Below are positions 1 to 11,000 of a stretch of DNA of 64,000 nucleotides, in pieces (position 1 is the first letter of the stretch; each line of letters starts with the position of its first letter). The DNA is taken from contig LUVW01000013.1 of the NCBI GenBank assembly GCA_001661515.1, positions 258,024 to 322,023 on the forward strand. The letters are read 5' to 3'. A program made the translations under genes and the position numbers. This DNA comes from Capniomyces stellatus. Lineage: Eukaryota > Kickxellomycota > Harpellomycetes > Harpellales > Legeriomycetaceae. Under the pieces are notes generated by a model. It saw only the letters and a list, made by a program, of their open reading frames with translations, was not told where the DNA came from and searched no databases.

Positions 1-1548
1 TTAAGGATACTGAAGGCGTGGATAGCGAAGGTATCGATGAAAATTTGAAACTAAAGTGCCCCTACTTTCGACCTGAAGCTGAAGTCCCTTTTGCTGACTG
101 GGAGCGCATAAATACATCATCGCACGTAAAGATAATAGATCTAGATTTGGTTATTGGCCAAGCACTTGCACTGGGAGCAACAGAGCTGAACAGCTTTATT
201 GAGCAGGTTGAACTAGTTAGTGGGCTTGGGAAAGGCATCAATGCAGTAATTATCTGTAGGTCAAAAGAGCTGGAGTATCTTGAGAAAACCAAAGCAAGCG
301 AGCTAGATGATAGGCAGCTAAGCGAGTATTTCCTACCACCGCTGGGCTTTGATAAAAACGAAATAGAGGCCATCACGAATGAAGGTCAGAGCGGTCAACA
401 CGTAAGCTCGTCGGTACTGCTCCTATCTCTGAAGCTACAACAAAGACTTGTACATTTGGGGAAAGAGTGCCCAGTGTTTATTGTGGTTAGCGGGAAGTTG
501 GCATTTAGCTCTGCTCCTATAATATTTGCCGCAGGCAATGTGCTGATGACTGAAAGGTTCCAGCTTGACACTCGGCTTGTTTCTGTTCCTGCTGGATTCC
601 TAGATAATAGCAGAGAAGCCGATGCTTCCAAAGCTGCCAACTACGATAGGTTTATCTATCCATTTTCTGGGCTGAGCTTGTGGGCGAATGCTAATGCTAA
701 TGCTAATACTAATGTGAAGGGATCTTCTGGGCAATTAAACAACGGTAAAACACCACTCGTTTCAGAAAATATTGACTACTTTTATGTCATTTTCTTTTGT
801 TGGCAGCTCATTTATTTGCCAAAACGATATATTTGGTTATAAATAACTGTGAACTAAGTATAAAAGCTGCTATAATTAGGTACAACTAGGTTCTTTTTAT
901 ACAAGCCAGACGTCGTGCTCTGTACGCCAGAGTTTAAAGATCTTGGCTGCTCTTACGGGCTATTTCCGGCTAGGAAGTCTGCAAAGTTGGTTGAGACACT
1001 AGCACACGCCGCCAAGTGCCCTAAACCACACACTAGAATGGCTATGTTTAGCTCAATAAACCCTACTATTGAATATCCAGGACCGTCTAAAGTCCAAATC
1101 TGGGAGCAAGAAATCGAGGACTATTTTTCAGTAAGCTAATCGGTTTATTGCGGCTACAACGCAGAGTCCATATCCCTAATTTCTAACATTTGACTATTTC
1201 CTTCTTGTAGTTTGAGCACTCAATAGCGGAAATCGCTGATAGGCTGAAGGACGTTGACCTAGCTTGGGCCAAAGCCTTTGCTAATGGTATAATTTCTACC
1301 CATCCTGAGCTAACTGAGGTGAGTTGTTTGATGTTTACTGAATGATATGTTTAGATGATATTCCTGATATTCCTGATATCAATTATATCAATTATATTTG
1401 ACCTGTTGTCCAACGTCAATTTTGGTATTAAAAATTATAGGAATACGACGGGCTATTAAAATCTGCCAGAATCATGAGTTTTGATGAATGTGTTCAAAAG
1501 GAGATAGAACATACAATAAAACACTGGAAACGATCGTTTATACAGTGA
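1..1548 (+). CDS. Diverged 3-hydroxyisobutyryl-CoA hydrolase / mS47-like crotonase-fold protein, 5' end outside window
   Basis: Exons are <1..744, 910..1130, 1211..1318 and 1441..1548 (TGA). All three introns have GT-AG ends and phases match; the first splits an Asp codon. The frame is open to base 3, so the start lies upstream. The layout fits the crotonase fold of HIBCH: a core strand region, a segment ending in TERFQLD where HIBCH has ATERT, and a C-terminal helical part with AEIADRLK and ARIMSFDECVQKEIEH, like the HIBCH C-terminus (EEI..L, MSxEEC). HIBCH acts in mitochondrial valine breakdown; in yeast the homologue Ehd3 is also mitoribosomal protein mS47. The oxyanion-hole glycine run is replaced by Phe-Ser-Ser, so activity is doubtful and a structural role is possible. 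Assignment rests on pattern similarity only. Confidence 0.45.
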
Positions 1549-1913
1549 AAGGCCAAATAAAAAACTAAACTATCTTTCTCTGAATGATATCCCATGTTGT
1601 GTATATCCCATGTTGGTTATGTTGGCTAAGTTAGTAGATTTTGGATTTTAAATTAGCATGATTCTTTTTTTTCTTTTTTTCTTTACTGTTTATTTGGGCG
1701 TTGAAAATGGCTGCTTCGAGTCTCTTTGTTGAAAGTCACTTTAATAAACGAAAATATGTTGTGAAGTATTGTTTTGGAAAGGAAAAGTATAAATAGTTTT
1801 GATATTGGACTCAAGAATTCTATAATAATAAAGGTTGGTTTATAAAAGTATAAAAGGCATACAAATTAGTTTTGTTTAACCTTATTTTTTAATTAAAGAA
1901 AACAAAACTCAAT
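1549..1913. other. Spacer between convergent genes
   Basis: AT-rich 3' flanks of two convergent genes. AATAAA-type signals occur just after the upstream stop (near 1554) and elsewhere. No ORF or RNA gene is visible. Confidence 0.6.
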
Positions 1914-3047
1914 TTAAAGTTGGCTGCTGGGCTCTTTATGTCTGTTCTGCATTCTGTCTAGACTTTCCATCTTTTCCAACTCCAGTATACTCTTTTTAGC
2001 ATTGTCTATTTGGTCCATCCATGTTTGCAGCTGTTTCACAACCTTTCTTCTTTGGTTGCGCACATTCTCAACACCTGGTGGACACTCGATCCCGTCAGTC
2101 TTTAGCAACTTTTGCATAAGCGTCTCATTGATTATGTTGTGGCTGTCAAAAAGCGTTTTGCGCTCAGCCAGCTTGATGGAGCTCAAATTATCACCCATCG
2201 ACTTTCCAACCTCGCCGTGGAATTGATCAATGTAGATCTGCACGTTCACCAAATAGTCGCGAATCTTTTGCAAAACCAAGTCGGTTGCCTCGTTTAGTAA
2301 CTCGTCGAATTGTTCAATTACTGCATGCTGCTCAATCTCCTCGCTCGTCATACTCGATAACTCGCCCTAGAAATAGTTAGAAGTGGTAAGCGCACAAGAT
2401 TTTTATATAAGCAAAACATATCTAAAGCGTGAATACAGACACATGTATCGGCCCTGTAGATAATACAATAGTTGAAGATTGGTTCATGAAATCTGCCAAT
2501 GCTTCGAACCAGTATAATAAATAGCTGGTATATAGGAATAAATATAAATATGTTATTCAATCAAATAGCTTACACTGGCTTTATTTCCTAGAATTCGCAT
2601 TATACAGCCGGGGTATACTCCATAGTAGGCCAACATTGCAAGGTTGTCCTTTAGCGATGCTAGAAATGAGACAAGGAGAAATTAAATAAAGTTAGCACCA
2701 AATGCAAAGCTAAAAACAAAAGTACTGATTAACTAGGCTGGATAAAAACAGAGTCAAAGTCTCTTGAGTAGATTGAATGCCTAGGGGCTGTTTTAAGCTG
2801 AACCAGGCAAACCCATAGTGTGTACTACCACCAAGCTACACTTAAAGTCGCTAATAATACTAAGCATTAAAAAGTAAAAGCAAGTACCTCCGCTGAAAAC
2901 AACTTTCATTCCAATAACAGGGATGCCAGTCATTTCTCTGCACAATTCCTTAAACTGACCCAGTGTGATATCCCTCAAATCCTTCTCATTCCAATGGAAA
3001 TAGAATCTCTCCTTCCCCCAGGCAATGACAACAGGTGGTGCAGACAT
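1914..3047 (-). CDS. BAG1-type Hsp70 cochaperone (ubiquitin-like + BAG domain)
   Basis: Exons complement(2888..3047), complement(2574..2659) and complement(1914..2366) give 232 aa with consistent phases (1, then 0). Residues about 5-80 form a ubiquitin-like domain (FHWNEKDLRDITLGQFKEL, then a YGVYPGCIMRILG end). The last exon is a BAG domain of long helices (residues about 95-205), including AERKTLFDSHNIINETLMQK and RRKVVKQLQTWMDQID. BAG proteins bind the Hsp70 ATPase domain and speed nucleotide release; the ubiquitin-like part can dock the chaperone to the proteasome. The order matches animal BAG1 and fission yeast Bag101/102 rather than membrane-anchored Snl1. The start is the ATG opening the ubiquitin-like domain. 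The gene is convergent with the crotonase-like gene and shares a short 3' spacer with it. Confidence 0.85.
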
Positions 3048-4137
3048 GTTTCTAGCGACGCTCTTTGGGACAAATAGTCGGATTTGGTTTTTGGCAAGCT
3101 TGGTTTCTTTAGGCCCTCGAATTGGATTAAGTATTGCCAGTAGCCTTTTTGTCAGGACTAAGCCTGAAGATAGATCTATTAAAGAAATTTTGAAAGATGA
3201 ATCAGGTATTGGGCGAAAATAATTTTTAACCCCTGCTTTAATCTCTTGATATTCGCTTTTACTTTATGCCTTTGTTCTATCAACAAATAAGAGAGTAAAG
3301 CCCCAAGAATAAAGATAGGATGTGAAAGTGCGAGTTTAATGAAGTTTAAGTGAATAGTATGAATTTGAATTCAACAGTAATTTAAACAAAGTGCTCTTCA
3401 AACTGGATACTTTATATCTTGGATTTAGGGAAACTGATTTTGAAGCTTTATAAACTTGAATTTCCCTGTTCATTTCATCCTTATTTATTCCCATTTCCCC
3501 ATTTCCCCATTTCCTTGTTTCCCTACTTTTTTTCAACAAGCTTTACTACAAATTTAGTCGCTCTCACCAAGTTTAAAATCCCTTGTTTTCCAATCAGCTT
3601 TTAGCGAATCACCATTAGCTATTAATTTATTGATGTCTTGCCAAAATCAGTCTTTGCTACCTCATAGGCTGGAACAAACATAACTCGCACCAATAACCAT
3701 CCAGAAATTAAACAGATCCCAACTAACCAAGACTAAATGAACAAACCCAACAACTATCTAAACCCAAATGAACAAAACCAAGTGAACAAAACCAAACGCA
3801 ACAATAGATGTTCATTCTGCTAGAATGTCAAAGCTTTACCAACATATTACACTCATCGCTGATATTCATCCACACTTTAACAGAAAAACGCACCATTGTA
3901 ATTTTACTTTTTTTTCAAAGCCAATACACAAAATTTCCCCATGTTTTTTTTTAAAAACCTAATTCTAATTACAAAACCTTTTTGAAAAAGTTATATATTA
4001 CTAATATTTCTATATTTTGGTCTCTAAAATATATTATCCCAAACACAACAAGTCGAATCTATTACTTACTTTGCCTCTTGCCATAAATAAAAATTACTAG
4101 ATCCGGTCTTCTATTAGTCAAAACGCATAATTTTATC
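3048..4137. other. AT-rich spacer upstream of BAG1-like gene and tRNA pair
   Basis: No supported gene. It holds low-complexity DNA: CATTTCCC-like units repeated near 3489-3525, and two near-copies of a 15-nt AATGAACAAAACCA unit near 3769-3800. The BAG1-like promoter and the tRNA 5' flank must lie here. Confidence 0.5.
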
Positions 4138-4209
4138 GGCTTGATGGTCTAGTGGTATGATTCTCGCTTTGGGTGCGAGAGGCCCCGGGTTCAATCCCCG
4201 GTCAAGCCC
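4138..4209 (+). tRNA. tRNA-Pro(UGG)
   Basis: A 72-nt cloverleaf. The acceptor stem GGCTTGA pairs with TCAAGCC and the discriminator is C. The anticodon arm CTCGC/GCGAG encloses TTTGGGT, with anticodon TGG. The T arm CCGGG/CCCCGG encloses TTCAATC. There is no intron and no encoded CCA. The internal A box (TGGTCTAGTGGTA) and B box (GGTTCAATCC) are intact, so it should be a working Pol III gene. The tRNA-Cys gene follows after 8 nt. Confidence 0.95.
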
Positions 4210-4217
4210 ATATGTTT

Positions 4218-4289
4218 GGAGTGATAGCTCAGTGGTAGAGCTTCCGATTGCAAATCGGGCGGTCCCGAGTTCGAACCTCGGTCGCTCCT
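4218..4289 (+). tRNA. tRNA-Cys(GCA)
   Basis: A 72-nt cloverleaf. The acceptor stem GGAGTGA pairs with TCGCTCC and the discriminator is T. The anticodon stem TCCGA/TCGGG encloses TTGCAAA, with anticodon GCA. The T arm is CCGAG-TTCGAAC-CTCGG. The A and B boxes are intact and a T8 run follows. It lies 8 nt after tRNA-Pro on the same strand, so both could come from one transcript. Confidence 0.95.
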
Positions 4290-4292
4290 TAC

Positions 4293-4300
4293 TTTTTTTT
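4293..4300 (+). terminator. Pol III T-run terminator after tRNA-Cys
   Basis: Eight T residues begin 3 nt past the tRNA-Cys end. Pol III terminates at such runs. No T4+ run separates tRNA-Pro from tRNA-Cys, so this is the first good stop for both. Confidence 0.7.
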
Positions 4301-4546
4301 ACTTATTGTTTTATAATGTTGAAAAGCTTGAAATTTTTTTTTTTATTGACACGTGATTAATGACAAGATATAGTAACGCTTCTTACAGTTTAACCAAGCA
4401 AGTCCATAATTTGCTTTTTTATCTTTTAATTAATCGCTTTACTATTTGGGTTATTGAAACAAAGTGCGCTTCTATCGCGAGTGATTATACATTTATAAAT
4501 AAAAGAAAAGAAATTCAAAAGAAAGAAAAGGCAAGTGAAAGCGGGC

Positions 4547-7545
4547 CTAGTCTGGATATACAGAGGATGTCCACAGAGTAACGATCTTTTCAGCAAGCAA
4601 GGGACCCAGCCGCCTTCGCTTGATGGACTGGCTGTGCTCCTCTAAGGTAACTAAATACTTTACTCTTTCCTGGAAAGTTTTTCTTGATTTTAGAGCATCG
4701 TAAAATCTATTAATACACCAAGCTCGCTTGAATTAGCAGATTGTTGTGCAGTTCTGCATACTTGGATTATTTTCTTTATCCATGTTTTTGTTTTTGTTTC
4801 TGCGACTTTACAACACAAAATAATAAAAAGGAAATAAAAAACTAATGTGGTTGCTTACTCGAGAGGCGTGCTAAAGTGCTTCAATAACATCAACATTTTT
4901 TCTTTGCTAACTCCCCGAGTTACAAGAATGGATTTTGCAAATAGTTCGGCAATATTGGTGTTTGCTGACTTTGACGATATCCTAGCAAACGAGTCGTACG
5001 TCATGCAAAACTTTCTTTTTGGGTACTTTGCTTTCAGATCACTTTTAAACGACGTAATCGAGTCTCTAGAAACAAACCTGTCCGGAATAACATACAGATG
5101 CTCAGTCTAGGATCACCGCAAAAAGAAATTGCAAAGATTTTAGTGATGGGGGGGGGGGGTTTTTTTTTGATAGTAATCTGCATATTCAGTCACCATTGTG
5201 GCATGCTACTGTTGCTACTTTTATTTTTATTTTGTTACTCTTTTTCTTCTTTGTAGATATTAGCCTCGAATAGTAACAATGGTGGTAAAAGCCGACTTAC
5301 TTTTGATCTCTTCATAAAGTGCAGTGTCAGCTTCTCCAGATACGCCAAACTTTCGCCCATGCTTGGCAGTTTCTTTACTCGGATATTATGCGAGACACTC
5401 AGTCTTGTTATGGTTTCGTACACCATATTCTCGCCAAGTCTTTCAACAGCCTCATCGTCCTTACCCTCAATTATATATGTTATGTTGTCAATCCCACAAT
5501 TTTGCAACCTAAACTATTAATACCACACAAGAAAAAAATATAAAATGAAGCTATTAATACTGATTTATTAGCTTGTTTGGGTAATAAAGACCCGCTTCAG
5601 CGTTTTTCTGCAACACTACCCCACATTGCCTACAAAACACACGCAGTGTATTTTTGCTCTTACTTTTTGCTCCGATATTCGGCCGTCTGTGATACTGGCA
5701 CACAAATCATCCATTCTTTTTCTTTCCACCAGAGTGTCAAGAACTATATCACAGTTTCCTATCAGTCCTGAATTCAGGCTTGGATCAGCTGGTCCAGTGC
5801 TTGGCTTAATGGGTCTAGCCACCCAAGCATAGTCGCCAACTGATAATGCAGTGGTTTCGGCGTTAATACCGTTGTTTAAAAATATGCTTAATATATGCTC
5901 ACGTTCGTTGGGCGACTTGATTTCTCGACTGTCGATTAGCAAGACTATCTCGTAGCTTGAAGACTCGAGTATAATTGGACTAAACTCGGGCCTTTCTCGC
6001 TGGTTGTCCGTATTGCTGCAACTCCCTTCGCCAACATAATCAAAACCTGAACCTTCTCGTTTCTCTGTGTCAATCAAGTTGCTAAAGTCCGAGGTTTGTG
6101 CAACGGATTCTGGTCCCTTGTGAACTGAATTTGCACTGAGTGCACCAAACATACTTTGATTGTTTGTGTCCGAGTCAAGTTTTGAAAACATCTCTGCTCC
6201 AATTTTAAACAGCTCCACGTCACCGTTGCTAGGCAAGATCCCAATGGTGTCGTCGTTGCTGTTGGTAGCTGTGTCTACATCCGGCGCATCTGCACCACTG
6301 CTGTTTCTGGTAAGAAGATAGTTGTTGTAATTGAGCATGATAACAGCAACTATTTTTTGAGCAGCCTCGATTCCGGCATCGGAAATAACAAACTTTGAAC
6401 TGGTAGGCGAGTACTTGATTGCATACGAATGCTTCTCCAACGTCTTTATGCCCATCCATGGAGAGTAAGTGTTCTTGTAGTTTGATGCGGCGTAACCAAA
6501 GGTTCGCTTTTTTGAACTGGCTCCGGCTGACTCTGAAGAGTCCAAGTGTGCGTTTGGGGTGTAGCCCCCGCCAATGTTGGTATTGGTGCTGGTGTTGGTA
6601 TTGGTGTTGGCGTTGGTGCTTGAAAGCGAAGATCCAGCTAGCTGCAAGTCGCAATAGTGCTGAGAAAGCTCAATCAACTCGCGCTTGTTTATGTAGTGGT
6701 CAACGCCATATTTAATTGCAGATTTGTACAGTCCTAGCAACAATGAAAATGGGCCAGACTTGTACTTTGGTATGTACATTTTTTGCTTCTGTTTGGTCGA
6801 GGTGGGTTTTTGCCTTTTAGTCGTGAGCTTTGAAGCTGCTGGTAACATATCTTCGCCTATAGAAGAAATATCCTGGTCGTGGTTTTCAAAATTTGGCTCA
6901 GACATTGGCTCAGGCTCAGTTTCAATTTCAGACTCATTTGCGCTTGATCCCAAGCACATACTTATCCCTAGTTGTGTTTTGGAAGTGGAGTCCGCTCTCT
7001 TGTCCGCGACACTGGTATTACCACTGTTTTCGCTATTGCTGACATTTTGTTCGGTTAGGTGCTTTTTCCACATTTTATCAAGCTTTTCAGCCGTCATTGC
7101 ACCTATTCCCTCAAGCTGAACGGTTTCTAGCGGATTGTCTATTTGGATCGGATAAACCTTTAACGATTTGTATGCCTATAAACCATAGAAGCACCCGGTT
7201 CGTATTACTGCTACATATAACATGTATGTATATATACCAGGGCCAGAAATATATAGTATACTCAGCTTATAAAAATAACAAAACGCCGTTTTAACAATGC
7301 AATCTCTGAATTGGTTTTATTTATATAACTTTGCAAGCAAACAAAAAAAAACAGAAAGGGGTGAAGGGAATGAGTTATGTTGTTGTTTTTCTGGTTACCT
7401 TGGCTAAGCCGTACTGTGTTTTTAGATTCTTGGCGATACTCGTTTTCCACATTTCGCCAACCCATTTTAACAACAGTGGGTTTGCACAGTTTGTTGTGTC
7501 TTGATCGACGTCCAATGTTTGTTTTTTCTTATTTGACCTCCTCAT
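4547..7545 (-). CDS. MUS81: Crossover junction endonuclease MUS81
   Basis: Five exons, complement of 7399..7545, 5664..7175, 5301..5513, 4859..5106 and 4547..4706, give 759 aa; all junction phases fit. The start is the ATG opening MRRSNKKKQ. The N-terminal HhH region (NPLLLKWVGEMW, then AYKSLKVYP and EGIGAMTAEKLD) is followed by the winged helix (YIPKYKSGPFSLLLGLYKSA, residue about 182 on). The ERCC4 nuclease domain carries LLIDSRE, SVGDYAWVA and ERKRMDDLC (about residue 533), the GDxnERKx3D-type catalytic motif, so it should be active. The C-terminal HhH includes TRGVSKEKM and RRRLGPLLAEKI. With an Eme1/Mms4-type partner it cuts branched DNA at stalled forks and recombination intermediates in the nucleus. 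An Asn/Thr/Ser-rich linker makes it longer than many homologues. Confidence 0.95.
5148..5168 (+). repeat. G12-T9 homopolymer block in MUS81 intron
   Basis: Twelve G residues are followed directly by nine T residues within the MUS81 intron 5107-5300. On the transcript strand this reads A-run then C-run. Length polymorphism is expected. Confidence 0.8.
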
Positions 7546-8098
7546 TTCTAAATGTACCGAACTGTTTTGTCGTTGTTATTTCCGTCGAATTTAACACGTA
7601 TACTTTTTCGCTATTATCTTTGTTGTTTATTCTTTTTTTAAAAAAAAATTGCGTTTTCATGTCAAGTCAACAAGGATATGAAAGAAAGAAGGGGTGGGGA
7701 AAAAAACATCTGCTAATTCATACTAGGATATTAATGTATATAAATGTGATATGCAGTTGATGCCTCGATAGAATTTAGAATTTAGAATTTAGAAGTGCGG
7801 AACTATGAATGGAGGAGATAAACACTTTGGAGTGTGAAACAACGCTTGGGTTGCGCTTTGGTGACAATGAATTGATAAAGAACGGTTTACAGCTTGGTAC
7901 AGAAACTGGTGAGGTTTTAGAATTGCGAAACCAGAGTTAAAGGCAAAAAGTTACCAAGAATTTTGATTACTACTTTTATTTAAAACCAAGTTTTTCCTGG
8001 TTACAAAAATTAGTAACTCTTGAATAATAAAAGAAAAAAGTGAAAAATACGAAGAATATGAAATAAAGTTGGACGAAAAAAGGCTGGGAAACAGATAG
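7546..8098. other. Spacer between MUS81 start and TPP2 end
   Basis: AT-rich, both neighbours on the minus strand. A GAATTTA unit is repeated three times near 7769-7793. No gene is visible. It should hold the MUS81 promoter and the TPP2 3' end. Confidence 0.6.
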
Positions 8099-11000
8099 CT
8101 AAAACTTGGCAAAGCTTGATGGGAAAACAAAGTTAAAGCTGTTGGAGTACATGTCAGCGTATCCTTTCCACTTCAACTTCTTGACCAAGAAGATTCTGTT
8201 GGCGTAAGTTTCTCTGCATTTCAAAGTGTTTTCTTCGGTAAGAGCAAGTTGGCTGATAAAGTCGTTTACTCTGACCAAGGCAGCGCCATAATCACTCCTT
8301 ATGTAGTCCTGCGACAACATCACGTTAAAATACTCAACATCGCCACTCACACCCTTGGCAGATTTGCTGTCTCCTGATGGCTTTGAATCACCCTCTGGAG
8401 AGTCCAAGGCCCACTTTGAATACTCGGCAGCGGCGTCGGAAATGCGTGAAAGCGAAGCATCGCATATAGGCTGTTCAGAGCCGACAATTGACAAGCAGTG
8501 GATTGATATCAAAGCTCTGCATTGGTTCAAAAGAGCGCTGGTCAGAGTGGACTTGTCCTCGAGCTGTTTCTTTCTCAGTTCGGTTTCGGCCTTGGATGGG
8601 TTCTGTTTGGGGCTGCCCTTGAGTTTGTATGCCAGCTTTTCGGGGTCGATGGCGCTGATTATCTGTTTGGCAGAGTTCAAAAGATTTGTTGCGGTTTCGA
8701 CTGTTAACTTGGATTTCAGAGAACTGGCGTCACTGGTCTTTGTGATGATTGAGTCTAGGAATGAAAGGTCGTGTTTTGGATACTCGACATCACGGATCTG
8801 CATAACAGCCTTCAGCAAGCTCAGGTTGGTTGGCTCAGACTCCATCAGTTCCTTGATAAGCTTTTCTTGCTCAGCCTTGTCTTTGATCTTTGAGATCCAA
8901 GTGATCTTCAGGTCGAACAAAGCTTTGTTGAGGTTGGCTGGTTCGGTTGGCTCGGATGTAGCAGAAATCTCAGTGTCGGTTTGGCTTGGCTCAGACGTTA
9001 TATCAACCTTGACAAACTTGGATGAGTCGGACTCGGATGGCTCAGAGCCGTCTTCTGTGTATGTAGCAGCAGCAGTAGTAGCAGTAGCGGTTATACTAGC
9101 CTTTGCAATGGACTTGTTGGAGGTTGGGGCAGATAGTTGGACCTGGTAAGCAGCTAGATCATCACCAAGAGTCAGCTTTCCGAGCAAAATGTCGCCTCCT
9201 GCAACGTTGGCAGGGAATTTGGTTGACTTTGGAACACTTACAAAGAGTGGGGTTATTCCGCCCTTTTCGATGGCGATGTTGGAGATGTTTGGCTGTGTTT
9301 TGGTCATAAAGACGCTGGCAAAGTCTTTATAAAGTGGCAAGTTGATGGACCCGATGTTCAAGTCAATGAACAATGGAGAGCTCTTGAGAGCCTCAAGATC
9401 GTCAACGTTTACATGGCGGACCAAAACCTGAACATAGTAATCACCCTTTTTGGAGATGTCAACAGCCTTGGGGTACACGGATTGGACAGCCAAAAGCTTT
9501 TTGTTGGAGTCAAATACCTGGATCATTTTGTCTTCAAACCAGGAGTCGTAAATGAAGTTGTCGCATGCTGGGAACCTAAAGGTAGCCTTTCCGGACTCGA
9601 GCGCAGTTTTGTAGGTCAAAATGAGCCCGTAGATAAGCTGGCCGTTAAAGAGAGAGTCCCTGTCAAGACTCAAGGAGTTGATCTCTGCACTCTGCGGCAA
9701 AATGTGCTTGCGGAGAACATTGAAATCAAGCTTGGGCTTGACAGAGTCCAGCCGTCTCAGACTGTTGGCCATGTCGATTTTTGAAGCTGGCGTGTTTCCG
9801 TCAATGAAGAGTCTGTTGCTGGCTCCGCCTGTGGATAAGACATTCAACCCATTAAATTCAATTCTCAGGTCAATTGAGTGGCAGTCAAACTGGCTCCAGA
9901 ACTGGCCAAGAACAACCTCCAGATTGACGCCACCCTGAACCTCCATCTCGTGTCTGAAGCTCTGGACTCCATCAGTGCCCGACTTGTACGAGCCGTTTGC
10001 TATTCTAAAGTACCGCTGGTACTCCTTGACGTCGTATCTTTCCTGTGGGAGCAGCTGCATGCAGTTGATAATAAAGTTTGCTGGTGCTGCGGCATTGGCG
10101 TTTTTGCTTCTCACGGTAGCCACCATCTTGGTTGCCGATTCTGGAACCTGGATGTACCAACGCTTAAGCTCGGTGGGCTTGAAGCTCATGTCCTTGTAAC
10201 TTATTTCTGCCAAACTGTCTACGCGTTTTGGCTTGGCAACCGTCACTGGAATCACAAAAACTGCGCCTCTCTCAGCATTCCCTGCCTCGTACGCCTTTAT
10301 CTCTGCATAGTGGAGCTGTCCCTCTTTCAGCGATTTGCAGTTCACCGCCACTCTTAGCGATCTGCTCGAGGAGTTGAGGTACAGGCTGCCTGGAACTTGG
10401 ACCCAACTTGCTGTTGCCACTAAAACCAGTCGCTTGTCAAAAATAAACTTTTGTCTTCCCAGTTCCTCCCTGTTGATTCCGTGGATATCGTTGTCCAAAT
10501 CAAAGTCTGGGCTTGACAAAAACCGCGGCTCAATGCTAACGTCCTCAACGCTGTCCCTGCTGCACTCGTTTATTTCTCGGTAGTAAATCCCACGGTTTCC
10601 GCGTTGCGAGTCAATAGTCACGTGGTATGACACGTCTTGGTTGTCGTCTTGCGCGTGCTCGGTTATAAAGTTCCAAGCCTTCTCTGTCTGCATGTAACCA
10701 ACATCCAACAAGGCGCCCACATCCTTGGCCGTGTTCAAAATAGCTGTTCGCACCCGGTACGGAGTCACTCGAATGCCCTTCCTCTTCATTCCTGAAACCA
10801 ACAACGCCAAACACCCACATACATTTGGCGACGACATTGATGTTCCATTAATCATCTCGTACTTTTTCAGCGTATACTCTGGGTAACAAGCAAGCGCCGA
10901 TCCTGGCCCGTAAATGTCCACCCCTTTGTCGCCATCATAGGTAGGACCCTGTGAGCTCCAAGTAAATGGCGTTTCTTTCACCGTCTCAAGCATAAAGTAA

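Noticed and set aside
4360..4581. 73-codon plus-strand frame after the tRNA pair
   Set aside because: No conserved content; it overlaps the MUS81 3' end on the other strand and is in A-rich DNA.
4847..5110. 87-codon plus-strand frame
   Set aside because: It is antisense to the MUS81 exon encoding RDSITSFKSDLKAKYP and TRGVSKEK, which fits the family and splices in phase.
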